DNA from: JANNXQ01 sp031425095
GTDB taxonomy: Bacteria > Verrucomicrobiota > Verrucomicrobiia > Chthoniobacterales > Chthoniobacteraceae
NCBI GenBank assembly: GCA_031425095.1
Contig: JANPIS010000413.1
Location: 5,235 to 69,234 of the forward strand
Length of the DNA: 64,000 nt
Direction: 5' to 3'
Shown: piece after piece, positions 46,432 through 56,241 of the stretch
Numbering within the stretch: position 1 is the first letter of the stretch
Layout: every line of letters starts with the position of its first letter
Position numbers and translations under genes: made by a program
The notes under the pieces: generated by a model
Told to the model about the DNA's origin: nothing
Databases searched by the model: none
What the model saw: the letters and a program-made list of their open reading frames with translations, nothing else

Positions 46432-46722
46432 AGATGTGGGTTTGAATTCTGCCCCGGCAGACCATCCGGCGGGGCATTTTCATTTCGCCGCCGCTTGGTG
46501 GTGTGGCCGGAGAAAATTTGAGAATCGTGCGATGCGCACGTGGCAGCCTGCTAGGTCGCCGCTCGGCAGCCACTCAGCCCGCGCCGTCCCGGCCGATCAG
46601 GGGTCCGTCACTCATCGGCGCATCTTCTCATCGCGCGAAGCCGGGGCGGCGAACGCTTAACTTTCGACCAGACTAAGCCACTCGAACGGCCACTTGCGGG
46701 CGCAGTCGCGAAGATTGACCGT

Positions 46723-48126
46723 ATGACCGCGCCCACCCCACTTGAGTTACCCTCGAAGCCGGTTGCCTCCGAATCTTGGATCAGACATCGGAAAAAATTC
46801 GGCGTGATCCTCGGCGCTATCGTTTTATTGGCCGTGGGCGGCTACTACGCTGGCGGCGCTCTGCTCAGTCGCTACCTGGAGAGTGGGGATCTGCGCTCCC
46901 GCATGACCGGCCACACCGCCAAGGTTCTGAGCGCGCCAAGCGCCTATCAGCCGCTCTCATGGCGGGGCCTTTCCGTTTTCTCGGAGGGCTTCCGGGCTGA
47001 GGGGAAACCGCCATCGGCACTCACGGCGCTTCGTGCGCGATCCATCCACGCGCGAAGCAATATTGCGGAACTGTGGCGTGGCAAATGGCGGATTGAGACC
47101 CTTACGCTCGACCATTTGGAGGCGGCTTATGGCCCGGCCGCAGCGACGCGGCTCGTCGAAAAGTTCCCGCCCTGGCCGCCGTTGGAGCTGCCCGCTGAAA
47201 CCGAGTCGCCGTTTAGCCTCGATCTCCGGCACACTTTGATCGCCCGCACCGATCTGCACTGGGGCGCTGAGCCGAATGCGCTCGGCTCCTTCCGGGGTGT
47301 GACGACGAACTGGTATCCCACGGGGAAAGATTTGGTCGTGCATGGCGAGGGTGGCAGGCTGAGTCAATCCGGTTTCCCGGAACTGGGGGTCGCGAGTTTC
47401 AAACTCTATTACGCCAAGCCGTCGCTGCGTATCGACGAAGGTTCGTTGACGCTCGGCGAGACCGGGCTGATCACCGTTGGGGGACAGTTTATCTTCGACC
47501 AACCCGGCACGATGGATGTGCAGCTGAATTTCCGACGCTGCTCGGTGACTCCTTTCCTCCCCAAAGAGTCACGCGCGAAATTCTCTGGCGCGTTTGCTGG
47601 AGAGACCCGCTTGCAGAAGAAATTGAGCGGCGAGGGGCCTGTGGTATCTGGAGGGCAGCTCGTGTTCAGCGGCGCAGTGTTGCAAAACATCGACGCGCTG
47701 GAAAAGGTGGCCGCCTTCACCGGGAAGCGTGAGTTTAGCCGTCTGACTCTCGAAGAACTGCGCGGCGATTTTCAGTCCGACGGTGAGACGACGACGATCA
47801 AAAACCTTCAACTCGAAGCCCGCGGCCTCCTCCGCGTGGAAGGTTCCTGCACCGTGCAAAAACGGTCGATTCGCGGGACGTTGAAAGTGGGCACGACTGC
47901 GGCGGTGCTTGCCTCATTTCCCGGCGCTCGCGAAGCGGTCTTCACCGAAGTTCGCGGAGATTATTTCTGGACGACGGTGAAGGTCAGCGGGTCGATGAAA
48001 GAGCCGCGCAATGGCCTCAAACCCCAATTGGTTTCGGCGGCGAAGAAGCATTTCGCGAAGAAGCTTCTCGCGCCGCTGCTGAGGCCCGGCAAGGAAGTCA
48101 TCGAGCAGATCGACGCGCTCTTCTGA
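46723..48126 (+). CDS. Membrane-anchored AsmA-like protein
   Basis: 467 residues. One N-terminal helix (FGVILGAIVLLAVGGYYAGG) anchors a long beta-rich periplasmic part. Repeating short strands (GSLTLGETGLITVGGQF, then LRVEGSCTVQKRSIRGTLKV) resemble AsmA/TamB-like lipid-transfer or envelope proteins. The family fit is by pattern only. The C-terminus is helical (KKLLAPLLRPGKEVIEQIDA). It stands alone, before the lipid kinase gene. Confidence 0.6.
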   Translation: MTAPTPLELPSKPVASESWIRHRKKFGVILGAIVLLAVGGYYAGGALLSRYLESGDLRSRMTGHTAKVLSAPSAYQPLSWRGLSVFSEGFRAEGKPPSALTALRARSIHARSNIAELWRGKWRIETLTLDHLEAAYGPAAATRLVEKFPPWPPLELPAETESPFSLDLRHTLIARTDLHWGAEPNALGSFRGVTTNWYPTGKDLVVHGEGGRLSQSGFPELGVASFKLYYAKPSLRIDEGSLTLGETGLITVGGQFIFDQPGTMDVQLNFRRCSVTPFLPKESRAKFSGAFAGETRLQKKLSGEGPVVSGGQLVFSGAVLQNIDALEKVAAFTGKREFSRLTLEELRGDFQSDGETTTIKNLQLEARGLLRVEGSCTVQKRSIRGTLKVGTTAAVLASFPGAREAVFTEVRGDYFWTTVKVSGSMKEPRNGLKPQLVSAAKKHFAKKLLAPLLRPGKEVIEQIDALF

Positions 48127-48233
48127 GAGCGAGTGCCGCCGGGTGCGAGCTTTCTACTTCCCTCGGCGCAAGACCATCTGTCGCTTGCTGCAAACGCGGC
48201 CGGTGACGCGCCGAGACGCGAATCACTCGACGT

Positions 48234-49192
48234 ATGAAACCCCGGAAACTTCGTTTGATCCTCAATGGCAAGTCTGCGGACGCGCCCGAGCTGCGCGAAG
48301 CGGTGGACGCCTTGCGCGCTGCGGGTCAACCCATCGACGTGCGGGTCACCTGGGAAAAGGACGACGCTCGGCGTTGGGCCGCGGAAACGGAAGAAGGTGA
48401 GACGATCGTCGCCGCCGGGGCGACGGCACACTGCACGACGTCGTGCAGGGCATCATGAGCCGACCCGCCGCGGCACGTCCTCTCCTGGGAGTCGTCCCGC
48501 TCGGAACGGCCAATGATTTCGCCGTCGGCTGTGGCATCCCGGTCGGGCCACGAGAGGCGCTGGATCTTTGTGCCCACGGCGCTCCGGCCCCTATCGATGT
48601 CGGTCGTGCAAACGATCACTGGTTCATCAATGCCGCAAGCTGCGGCTTCGGCGCCGACGTGACCGCCAACACGCCACCGGAACTCAAACGCCTTCTCGGC
48701 GGCGCCGCCTACACGCTCATGGGTGCCATCCTCGCCATCACTTTCGAGCCCGCGCAGGGCCGACTCGTCCTGCCGGATGGAGAAGCGCACGAGGATGCCG
48801 TCGTTGCCATCATCGGCAATGGCCGACAGACCGGCGGGGGCAAACAGTTCGCGCCCCGCGCGCTGCTCGATGACGGCCTGCTCGACATTCTCGTCATCCG
48901 AAAAGTGCCGGCGACCGCGCTCCTCCAGGCCGCTCGCGAACTCCAGGAACTCCGCTCCGACGGCGAATACATTTCCTACCGACAGGCCCCTTGGGCGGAG
49001 TTCAGTTGCGAACATCTCATTTCGATCAATCTCGACGGCGAGCCCGTTTCTTTCGATCGCGTGCGCTACGAAGTGGAGCCGGCAGCTCTGCGCCTCATCG
49101 TCCCCGCCGACTGCCCTGAGATTCGTCCCGCATCAGCTCCCAAGCAGTGCCAAGAGGCACGGAGCGGGTCTGTTGCAGCCGCCAGAGGTTAG
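48234..49192 (+). pseudogene. Diacylglycerol kinase/YegS-type lipid kinase, one base short
   Basis: The first frame (48234-48458) starts KLRLILNGKSAD and runs to GETIVAAG; the second (to 49192) continues HDVVQGIMSRP, then VVPLGTANDFAVGCGIPV and GNGRQTGGGKQFAPRA. Adding one G to the G4 run at 48417-48420 joins them and restores the GGDGT motif of this kinase family. The joined protein is about 319 residues, normal for the family. It should phosphorylate a lipid at the inner membrane. The frameshift hits the nucleotide-binding motif. The stop overlaps the convergent DUF2243 stop. Confidence 0.75.
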
Positions 49193-49746
49193 GCGCGTTT
49201 CGGTAAAGTTCCCATGCTGCTCGGGAAATGAGAAATTCCAGCGATCAGACCAGAAAAATCGTCCCGAAGCGTTAAGGCAGCCTCACAGGACGCCGCTCGG
49301 CAGCCATCCACCCCCCCGACCATCGCGAGTAGTGCCGAGAGCGCGAGGAAGAGCCAATCCGCCAGCGCTTCATGCGGGCTGCCGGCCATGACGTGGTGAA
49401 TGCGCAGCAGGTGGTGGTCGATGATCCCCTCGACGAGGTTGAATACGCCCCAACCCATGAGCATCGCGCCGGCCAGGACGCGCCCCTTCCACTGCCGCTG
49501 CGGATGGCGTGCGGCATGGAAGAGCAAAACGACTCCGGCGAGGGTCACCACCCAGACTGCGAGGTGGAAAAATCCGTCCTGCGCCGTCTGCGCTTTAGCC
49601 TCCGCCAGCGAGCGCGGCTCGCACGTCGCGGAGACGCAGACGAGGTGATCCCATTGGAGGATCTGGTGGAGCACGATGCCATTGAGAAACCCGTCGAGCC
49701 CGATGCCCGTCACAAAACCTGCCACTGGAAGCGTCACCGGTTTCAT
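49189..49746 (-). CDS. DUF2243 membrane protein (copy 2)
   Basis: 185 residues with four helices and DUF2243 motifs (GIGLDGFLNGIVLHQILQWD, GWGVFNLVEGIIDHHLLRIH). Compared with copy 1 at 22206 it has an insertion after the first motif and a longer end. The start overlaps the treZ copy 2 stop by ATGA. The stop TAA overlaps the stop TAG of the lipid kinase gene on the other strand within four bases. Confidence 0.8.
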   Translation of the reverse strand: MKPVTLPVAGFVTGIGLDGFLNGIVLHQILQWDHLVCVSATCEPRSLAEAKAQTAQDGFFHLAVWVVTLAGVVLLFHAARHPQRQWKGRVLAGAMLMGWGVFNLVEGIIDHHLLRIHHVMAGSPHEALADWLFLALSALLAMVGGVDGCRAASCEAALTLRDDFSGLIAGISHFPSSMGTLPKRA

Positions 49747-51620
49747 CGGCTGCGTAAGACGACCAGTTCCGGCCGGTCGAAGGCTGCTTCGCCAAGCTCG
49801 TCGTTCCAGCCGCTCGCACCGTCACCGCCGAAACGGGTCTCTCGCGTCGAAAGCACGCACCGCCACTGGCCACCACGCGCAGGCTCGGGGGCTTCGGTGA
49901 GCGGGCCGTGCGGTTCCCCGCTGAGATTCATGAGTAGCAGATACTCGGAGTCGGCCGAGGAAAGGAAAAGAGCACACAGGCCGATGGACAATTCGCGGGC
50001 GGTCCAGCCGGCCCTCCCCGCGGGGCGGAACGCTGCATCGCTGTGGCGCAAGGCGAGACACGCCCGGTAGAGCGCGAGCACCCCGGCCTGATCCGGGAGG
50101 CTCGTCTCCTCCCAGAGCAGACGCGATTGCGTGAAGGTCTCCGCCGCTTGCGGATCGGGGATGCGCTCGACCGCGCCGGGCGCCTGGAAGGCGGCAAAGT
50201 CGCGAAATTCCTCACGCCGGCCCTCGGTGATTCGCCGCCCGAGTTCCTCATCATGATCCGTGAAGAAGAGAAAGGGCGACGATGCGGCCCACTCCTGGCC
50301 CATGAAAAGCATCGGCGTGTAAGGAGTAAGGCAAAGCAAAGCAGAGGCCGCTCGGTAGGCGTCGGGCGAGATTCCTTCGGTCAGGCGTTCCCCAAAGGCA
50401 CGGTTGCCGATCTGATCGTGATTGGTGATGCAGTGAACGAAGTGCGCGGGTGGCAGCTCCGCGCAGGGAGTGCCGCGCGGAAGCTGCCGCGAGCGCAAAG
50501 GCTGGCCCTGGTAAAACCAGCCGTCTCGCAATGTGGCCGCGAGTTCCTGGACGGTGCCGAGATAGTCCGCCAGATACGCTTCGCGCTCGCCCGTGAAGGC
50601 GACGCGCACCGAATGGTGGAAATCGTCGGCCCACACGGCATCGAAGCCGAACCCGCCTTGCTCAAAAGCGCGCATGAGGCGCGCATCGTTGCGATTGTCT
50701 TCCGCGATGGCGTAGCCGCCGCGCGCGTGGATGCACTCGGTGATCTCCGCGAGGAGGTGCCGTTCCGAGGTATCGACGATGGCGTGCGTGGCATCGAGGC
50801 GGAATCCGTCGATGCGATACTCCTCCATCCAATAAGCAGCATTCTCCGCCACCATCCGGCGCAGACCGTGAAAGGCCGGACTATCGTAGCGGATCGCGCC
50901 GCCCCACGGGGTCTTCGCCTTCTCGTCGAGGTAATCGCCGATATAGGCCGACAGGTAATTCCCGTCCGGTCCGAAATGGTTGTACACCACGTCGAGAATG
51001 ATCGCCATGCCCTCCCCATGCGCCGCATCGACCAGCGCGCGGAGATCGTGGGGGTGTCCATACGCTCGAGAGGGCGCGCAAAGGCAGACGCCGTCGTAGC
51101 CCCAGTTCCATTCTCCGGCGAAATCCGCGATCGGCATGAGTTCGAGCGCGTTGACGCCGAGCGTGCGGAGATGGGGGAGCTTACCGATCAACGCGTGGAA
51201 GGTGCCTTCCGGGGTGAAGGTGCCAACGTGCAATTCGTAGATCACGAGATCGCGGAACTTCGGGCGCTGAAAGCGCTGCTCGCGCCACCGGTAGGCATTG
51301 GGGTCGATGACCATCGACGGGCCATGCACACCGTCCGGTTGCCAGCGTGACGCCGGGTCGGGATGACTCCTCCCGGTGTCGAGCCGGAAGCAGTAGGTAT
51401 CACCAGGAAGTCCGGAGGGATCGAAGCCGACGAAGTAACCTGCCGCATCTCGCACCATCGGTACCCGCCGCTGCACCGCCCCTTGGTCCATGATTTCGAC
51501 ATCCACGGCCCGCGAGATGGGAGCCCACACCCGGTAACCGACGCCATCTTCCATTACCGAAGCGCCGACTTGGGAAATCTCTTCCGCAAGGGTGGTGGGA
51601 GACGCATGAGATTTAGTCAT
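49743..51620 (-). CDS. treZ: Malto-oligosyltrehalose trehalohydrolase (copy 2)
   Basis: 625 residues from the ATG at 51620; upstream ATGs at 51632 and 51665 are possible. The N-terminal beta domain (YRVWAPISRAVDVEI) and GH13 barrel are complete: AIILDVVYNHFGPDGNYL, the nucleophile DGFRLDATHAIVDTS, general acid Glu in YAIAEDNRNDARLM, and ITNHDQIGNRAFG. The RND triad after the acid is closer to classical TreZ than copy 1 is. It pairs with the DUF2243 gene through an ATGA overlap. No treY is nearby. Confidence 0.88.
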   Translation of the reverse strand: MTKSHASPTTLAEEISQVGASVMEDGVGYRVWAPISRAVDVEIMDQGAVQRRVPMVRDAAGYFVGFDPSGLPGDTYCFRLDTGRSHPDPASRWQPDGVHGPSMVIDPNAYRWREQRFQRPKFRDLVIYELHVGTFTPEGTFHALIGKLPHLRTLGVNALELMPIADFAGEWNWGYDGVCLCAPSRAYGHPHDLRALVDAAHGEGMAIILDVVYNHFGPDGNYLSAYIGDYLDEKAKTPWGGAIRYDSPAFHGLRRMVAENAAYWMEEYRIDGFRLDATHAIVDTSERHLLAEITECIHARGGYAIAEDNRNDARLMRAFEQGGFGFDAVWADDFHHSVRVAFTGEREAYLADYLGTVQELAATLRDGWFYQGQPLRSRQLPRGTPCAELPPAHFVHCITNHDQIGNRAFGERLTEGISPDAYRAASALLCLTPYTPMLFMGQEWAASSPFLFFTDHDEELGRRITEGRREEFRDFAAFQAPGAVERIPDPQAAETFTQSRLLWEETSLPDQAGVLALYRACLALRHSDAAFRPAGRAGWTARELSIGLCALFLSSADSEYLLLMNLSGEPHGPLTEAPEPARGGQWRCVLSTRETRFGGDGASGWNDELGEAAFDRPELVVLRSR

Positions 51621-51740
51621 GGGATTTAGCATCGCCGCTCCCGGCTCCCGCCAGCGGTAAGGCACACGGCGGAACGACGGGTCAGGGACGCGATGGAATC
51701 TTCCCGTTACCGGAAGCGTGGGACGACCAATGAGCCAGTG

Positions 51741-52958
51741 TTACTGCCGCAACGCTCCGGCGGGACTCGGTCGCGCAGTCGTCAGGACGGATTCCACAAA
51801 GGCCGAAACTGCCTTGGCATATTCTCCGTGATGCTCGATGAGGCCGAGGTGGCGCGCGGGCTTCAGCGTTACCAGGCGCGCCCCGGGGATGGTGCTGCGC
51901 ATCTCCTCGCTGGCTTCCTTTTTCGTGGTCGAATCCTTGTCACCCGCGACCACCAGAGTGGGAACCTGGATCGCCGGCAACACGGCTCGCGCATCGTATT
52001 GCATCATGCCAAGCATCCCGCGGGCGAGCACAGCCGGGGAAGCTTTGGGTTGGAATTGCGTGGCAAACTCGATCTGCGACCACTTCTCCGTGCCGGCGAA
52101 GCTCCCGTGTTTGGTCGAGAGATGGGCCGTGCCGTTGCGGTAGCTCAGCCAGTTTAGCAGCCACACGAGCGGCGAGAGCGCTATGGTGAGATACATCAGC
52201 GGGACGAGCACCGGTTTCTCGATGGCCGTGTAAAACGCGGTGCCTTTGGTCGTTCGCACGGGGTTGGTCGGCGTGGTGTGGGTGAGGATGAGTCCGGCCA
52301 CGCGCGACCGGAGCGCTTCCGGGTAGAGCCGGCAAAAGGTGAGGGTAATCATCCCGCCGATGCTGTGTCCGGCGAGGAAGGCGGGCTTTTCCCCAGCGAG
52401 AGGGAGCACTGCGCTCAGACAGTGCGCGAGATTCTCGACCGTGTAGTCCCGCTGGGGCGGGCGCGTGGAGCTGCCCAGCCCTGGCTCGTCCCAGACGATC
52501 AAGCGGTAACGACTCGCGAGCGCGCGAACCGTCAGATTCCACTCCGCGCTGTGCAGTCCCCAGCCATGAGTTAGGATGAGCGGGGTGCCATCCTCGGGAC
52601 CGTGAAGCGCGACGTAGAGCTGCGAGCCATCGGGCGCTTCCACCGTCTGCGTCTTCACGGGTACTGGAGCGATGCGCGGATCGTCCGCCGGCTTGTCGTC
52701 CTTCCGCTTCAGCAGCCAGAGACCCGCGCGCACCATGCTGCCGCCAAAGAGCGCCACCAGGGCGAGCAGCACCGCGGCGACAAGGAGTGCAGTCGGCTCA
52801 TTCCACCCGAGATTCGGGTGGAAGAACGAGCGTTGCAGTCCGTCGTCCCAATGCCATGAGCGCTGCTGCCACTCATGCGCCAGCCACCCCGCGGCCCCGA
52901 CGATGCCGAGCGAAAGGAGACCGAGGAGCCAAGTGTGAAGAATGAAAATCGGAATCAT
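51741..52958 (-). CDS. Membrane-anchored alpha/beta hydrolase
   Basis: 405 residues. Two N-terminal helices (WLLGLLSLGIVGAAGWLA and ALLVAAVLLALVALFGG) precede an alpha/beta hydrolase domain from about residue 110. The oxyanion region is LILTHGWGLHS, the nucleophile Ser is in LAGHSIGGMI, the acid in VVAGDKDSTT and the His in KPARHLGLIEHH. Substrate unknown; esterase or lipase activity is likely. Confidence 0.85.
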   Translation of the reverse strand: MIPIFILHTWLLGLLSLGIVGAAGWLAHEWQQRSWHWDDGLQRSFFHPNLGWNEPTALLVAAVLLALVALFGGSMVRAGLWLLKRKDDKPADDPRIAPVPVKTQTVEAPDGSQLYVALHGPEDGTPLILTHGWGLHSAEWNLTVRALASRYRLIVWDEPGLGSSTRPPQRDYTVENLAHCLSAVLPLAGEKPAFLAGHSIGGMITLTFCRLYPEALRSRVAGLILTHTTPTNPVRTTKGTAFYTAIEKPVLVPLMYLTIALSPLVWLLNWLSYRNGTAHLSTKHGSFAGTEKWSQIEFATQFQPKASPAVLARGMLGMMQYDARAVLPAIQVPTLVVAGDKDSTTKKEASEEMRSTIPGARLVTLKPARHLGLIEHHGEYAKAVSAFVESVLTTARPSPAGALRQ

Positions 52959-53192
52959 AATAGATGAAGGCGCGGTGAGGGATGGTGGCTGCGCGAGCGG
53001 TCACCGCTCATGCGGTGCGCAGACCCGCAGGCATATCGCCGGAGGCCACCGGCGCGGTTGGCCCAATCACTCCGATCGCGCGGGAAATTCGTTGAGCCGA
53101 AGTTTTTTTTCGTCCGCAAGCGACCAAATGCCTCCACGTCCGCGATAAGCTTGGTCCAACAACTCGAACCAACCTCAGATCACCTTCACCAA

Positions 53193-53447
53193 ATGAGCAT
53201 CATCGGAACCATCCTCATCGGCCTTATTGTCGGCGCTCTCGCCAAATTCCTTATGCCGGGTCGCGACCCGGGCGGCTGGATTGTCACCATCCTTCTCGGA
53301 CTTGCGGGGTCATTCCTTGCCCACTTCATCGGTCGCGGAGTTGGCTGGTATGGGGAAGGCGATCCCGCGGGCTTCATCGCCTCGGTCGTCGGTGCCATCG
53401 TGCTCCTCGGACTCTATCGCGTCGCTCTCGGAAAGCGCGGGGCATAA
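53193..53447 (+). CDS. GlsB/YeaQ/YmgE-family membrane protein
   Basis: 84 residues from the ATG at 53193, three helices. Typical motifs are IGLIVGALAKFLMPGRDPGG and WIVTILLGLAGSFLAHFIGR. This family (transglycosylase-associated) is induced by general stress in many bacteria. The upstream stretch 52959-53192 holds no gene but has an AT-rich run of eight T at 53103-53110 that may belong to a promoter. Confidence 0.85.
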   Translation: MSIIGTILIGLIVGALAKFLMPGRDPGGWIVTILLGLAGSFLAHFIGRGVGWYGEGDPAGFIASVVGAIVLLGLYRVALGKRGA

Positions 53448-53562
53448 CCACAGCGGGGCGGCAGACTCTCGGCAAAATCTTCCTACAACCAGCTTCCGAA
53501 TTCAGCGCGATAAACCGCTTGCAGTCCGAAATACAAACCAAAACCAAACTAAACTGATACCA

Positions 53563-53961
53563 ATGAAAACTCGCAATACCCGCATCCTGTCCCTCGTCTC
53601 CGCCGCTGCCCTCTTCGCCGCTGCGGATTTCGCCTCGGCGCAAACCGTCGTCAAGGAAACCACCACTACGACCTCTCTTGGCACGATCAGCGAATTCAGC
53701 CCCGAGACGATCGTCATCCGCTCGGAGACGGCGCCGGAGCCAATCCGCTACCGTTACACCAAGACCACCACCTATGTGGACGAGGCCGGCCAGCCGGTCT
53801 CGATCGAGACAGTGAAATCGGGCCTGCCCGTCACCGTTTATTACACGAAGGTGGGTGACCAGATGGTAGCTTCGAAGGTCATCGTCCGCAAAGTCGCCGC
53901 GGCACCAGCCGTGGAAAAGAAGACCACTACGACCACCACGATCAAGAAGGAGAAAGAATAA
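53563..53961 (+). CDS. Secreted Thr-rich small protein
   Basis: 132 residues from the ATG at 53563. The signal peptide is ILSLVSAAALFAAADFASA. The mature protein has Thr runs at both ends (KETTTTTSLGTISEF and KKTTTTTTIKKEKE) and a beta-rich centre (ETIVIRSETAPEPIRYRYTK). Proteins with this pattern are common in verrucomicrobial envelopes but have no known job. The lipoprotein gene follows after 22 bases. Confidence 0.75.
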   Translation: MKTRNTRILSLVSAAALFAAADFASAQTVVKETTTTTSLGTISEFSPETIVIRSETAPEPIRYRYTKTTTYVDEAGQPVSIETVKSGLPVTVYYTKVGDQMVASKVIVRKVAAAPAVEKKTTTTTTIKKEKE

Positions 53962-53983
53962 GCCAGTCATGGAGAGATCCATT

Positions 53984-54142
53984 ATGAAATTCGGACCCAT
54001 GACCCTGCTCGCCATCGCCCTGGTAGTGTTGCCGGGTTGCGCTACGGATGAAGCTGTTGTCACTGAAACGACAGTTACGACTGAGGAGACCGCCGTCCAC
54101 ACGCCAGCAGTCTCGGAGACTCGGACCATCCGCAGTTACTGA
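53984..54142 (+). CDS. Small lipoprotein
   Basis: 52 residues from the ATG at 53984; an ATG at 53969 would add five residues. The signal ends in the lipobox VLPGC (Cys19). The mature part is Thr/Glu/Val-rich (EAVVTETTVTTEETAV) and ends TIRSY. It resembles the Thr-rich ends of the preceding protein, with which it may act. Confidence 0.65.
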   Translation: MKFGPMTLLAIALVVLPGCATDEAVVTETTVTTEETAVHTPAVSETRTIRSY

Positions 54143-54246
54143 GCAGCCAGTCGCACTGTGCCCCCCGTCGCGCATCTTGAGAGCGGAACCCTCGCGCTCT
54201 CGCGCGGCGGCGGGCCTCGGCGGCGGATTGCGGCACCCTATTCCCT

Positions 54247-55497
54247 ATGAGAGTTGCTCCTGCTTTCGTCGGGTGTTTGGGGCTGCTGTCCTTCGCGGGC
54301 TGCTCCCGCTCTCCCGAATTCACCCGGCCCCTCCCGTCCGTGGCGAGTGTGCATTCCCCGGCTTTCCGACAGGGGATGGGTGCGGTCGTCGGCGGGACGT
54401 TTGTGACTGGTAATCGCATCACCACCCTCAACAACGGGAACGAAATTTTTCCTGCGATGCTGGCGGCGATCGAGTCCGCCCGTGCGACGATCAACATGGA
54501 GATGTTCGTCTTCGAGAAAGGCGACATTCCGCAACGCTTTGCGGATGCCCTTGCCGCCAGAGCGCGCGCGGGGGTGGAGGTGCGGGTGTTGCTGGACGCG
54601 GTAGGCGCGGGCAAGTCGCGCCAGTATCACGCGGACCTGCGGGCTGCGGGAGTGCTTCTGGAATTGCATCATCGCGTTTGGTGGCCCGATCTGCGGCGCT
54701 ACAATCACCGCACCCATCGCAAGCTTCTGATCGTGGATGGGCGGGTGGGCTTCATCGGCGGCGTCGGAGTCGCGGATCATTGGGACGGCGCGGCCGCTTC
54801 GCCCGAGGAATGGCGGGAAATTCATTACCGCGTCGAAGGCCCAGTGGTCACCCAATTGCAGGGCGCTTTTCAGGACAACTGGGTGCAGGCCCACGACGGC
54901 GAGATCCTGCAAGGCCCGGCGCACTTCCCGGCCCCCGCGATGGCGGGCACGGCGGCCGCCGGTGTCTTTTACAGTTCCCCGCGGCGGCAGCGCTATGGTT
55001 CGGAGTTAATGTACCACTTGGCTCTGGCTTCCGCCCAGAAGACGATCCGGATTACCAATCCCTACTTTCTTCCTGACCGTGAATTGACGGACGCCCTCTG
55101 CGCGGCGGTTCAGCGGGGAGTGAAGGTGCAAATCCTCCTGCCGGGAGAACACATGGACCAGAAGGCGGTGCGCCGCGCTTCGCGCAAACGGTGGCCGGCC
55201 CTGCTCGCCGCAGGCGTCGAAATTTATGAGTACGAGCCGACCATGATCCACACCAAGCTATTCATCGTGGACGACTATTTCGTCTCCCTCGGCTCGACCA
55301 ATCTCGACCCGCGCTCCTTGCGGATCAACGATGAGGCGAATCTGAACGTGCTCGACCGCACGTTTGCGCGGGAGCAGGCCACCCTCTTCGCGAAGGATTT
55401 ACTCCGCGCCAAACGGGTCTCCAGCGAATCGGACGGAAGCCGGATAGTGGACCTGCCCGCGCAAGTGCTTCAGACCCCCCTCGAGTCGCAACTCTGA
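54247..55497 (+). CDS. Phospholipase-D-type cardiolipin synthase (copy 1, lipoprotein)
   Basis: 416 residues. The N-terminus is a signal with lipobox SFAGC (Cys19), unusual for a cardiolipin synthase, which more often has membrane helices. Two HKD motifs are intact: HRTHRKLLIVDG near residue 157 and HTKLFIVDDYFVSLGSTNLD near 335. It would join phosphatidylglycerol molecules or act on other phosphodiesters at the outer membrane or periplasm. A paralogue without lipobox is at 60150. Confidence 0.88.
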   Translation: MRVAPAFVGCLGLLSFAGCSRSPEFTRPLPSVASVHSPAFRQGMGAVVGGTFVTGNRITTLNNGNEIFPAMLAAIESARATINMEMFVFEKGDIPQRFADALAARARAGVEVRVLLDAVGAGKSRQYHADLRAAGVLLELHHRVWWPDLRRYNHRTHRKLLIVDGRVGFIGGVGVADHWDGAAASPEEWREIHYRVEGPVVTQLQGAFQDNWVQAHDGEILQGPAHFPAPAMAGTAAAGVFYSSPRRQRYGSELMYHLALASAQKTIRITNPYFLPDRELTDALCAAVQRGVKVQILLPGEHMDQKAVRRASRKRWPALLAAGVEIYEYEPTMIHTKLFIVDDYFVSLGSTNLDPRSLRINDEANLNVLDRTFAREQATLFAKDLLRAKRVSSESDGSRIVDLPAQVLQTPLESQL

Positions 55498-55678
55498 AAG
55501 GTCGCCTCCTAATGCGGCGCCTCGGGAAACGGAAGCGTCTCTTCGCCGTTTGCGGCGTCGTCCTGATGAGCTGACTCAACAGGGAAAAGAAGCGAGCGGC
55601 CGAATGGGGCCTGCTCGTTTTGCTTGTCGCCCCCACTAGATGTCCGCATCCCGATTCAGCAACCGGCGGATACGATGT

Positions 55679-56077
55679 TCACGACTTCGTTGTGCGCGCC
55701 CTTTTTGATGCCGGCACTTTTCCAGCCTTCCCCGGGGGCTTGCGCGTCGCCACCTTGACGCCGGTGGATTTCGCTGCGGCTTTGGTCCGCGCACCCACTT
55801 TGCGGACGGCCTTCATCGCGCGACCTGCCTTCTTCGCGGCGATCTTTTGGAGTTTGCCGACCGCGGGAGTTCGCGCCAAGCGCGCGCCCGCAGCTTTGAG
55901 GTTCTTGGTATTGCCAGTCATGAGCGTCCCGACTACGCCGCCGACCACCGCACCCACCGGGCCTCCCATGACGCCGCCGACGACCGCGCCGGCTGCGGCT
56001 CCGGCCGCTTTCTTGCGGGGAATGGAAACGGTGATGTCGTCGTCGGCCGCACGTTTGGGGGATTTGGGTTTCTTCAT
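55679..56077 (-). CDS. Glycine-zipper protein with histone-H1-like tail
   Basis: 132 residues. A polar start is followed by a glycine-zipper (GAAAGAVVGGVMGGPVGAVV, about residues 26-45). The C-terminal 80 residues are Lys/Ala/Arg-rich (KAAGARLARTPAVGKLQKIA and further) like histone H1 tails. The combination could link membrane and DNA, but function is unknown. Confidence 0.65.
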   Translation of the reverse strand: MKKPKSPKRAADDDITVSIPRKKAAGAAAGAVVGGVMGGPVGAVVGGVVGTLMTGNTKNLKAAGARLARTPAVGKLQKIAAKKAGRAMKAVRKVGARTKAAAKSTGVKVATRKPPGKAGKVPASKRARTTKS

Positions 56078-56124
56078 ACCGCGAATATCGGACGCCGACT
56101 CTTGCGTGGTTGTGTGGGATCAGT

Positions 56125-56241
56125 CTATGTGCAGCCACGCATCAGAAAGAGGATGAGGAGCACGGGGATCGGGATGCCGATCAGCCAAAGGAGGCCCCAA
56201 CCGAGGGCGCCCGAGATGGATTGAGTTTTTGAGGTGTTCAT
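56125..56241 (-). CDS. Tiny one-helix membrane protein
   Basis: 38 residues: MNTSKTQSISGALGW, then one helix (GLLWLIGIPIPVLLILFL) and the end MRGCT. Similar proteins are widespread and unstudied. It stands between the glycine-zipper gene and an unassigned 285-base stretch (56242-56526) in which no gene was found. Confidence 0.6.
   Translation of the reverse strand: MNTSKTQSISGALGWGLLWLIGIPIPVLLILFLMRGCT

Noticed and set aside
50043..51350. A 435-residue plus-strand frame
   Set aside because: Antisense shadow of treZ copy 2, with no recognisable domain.
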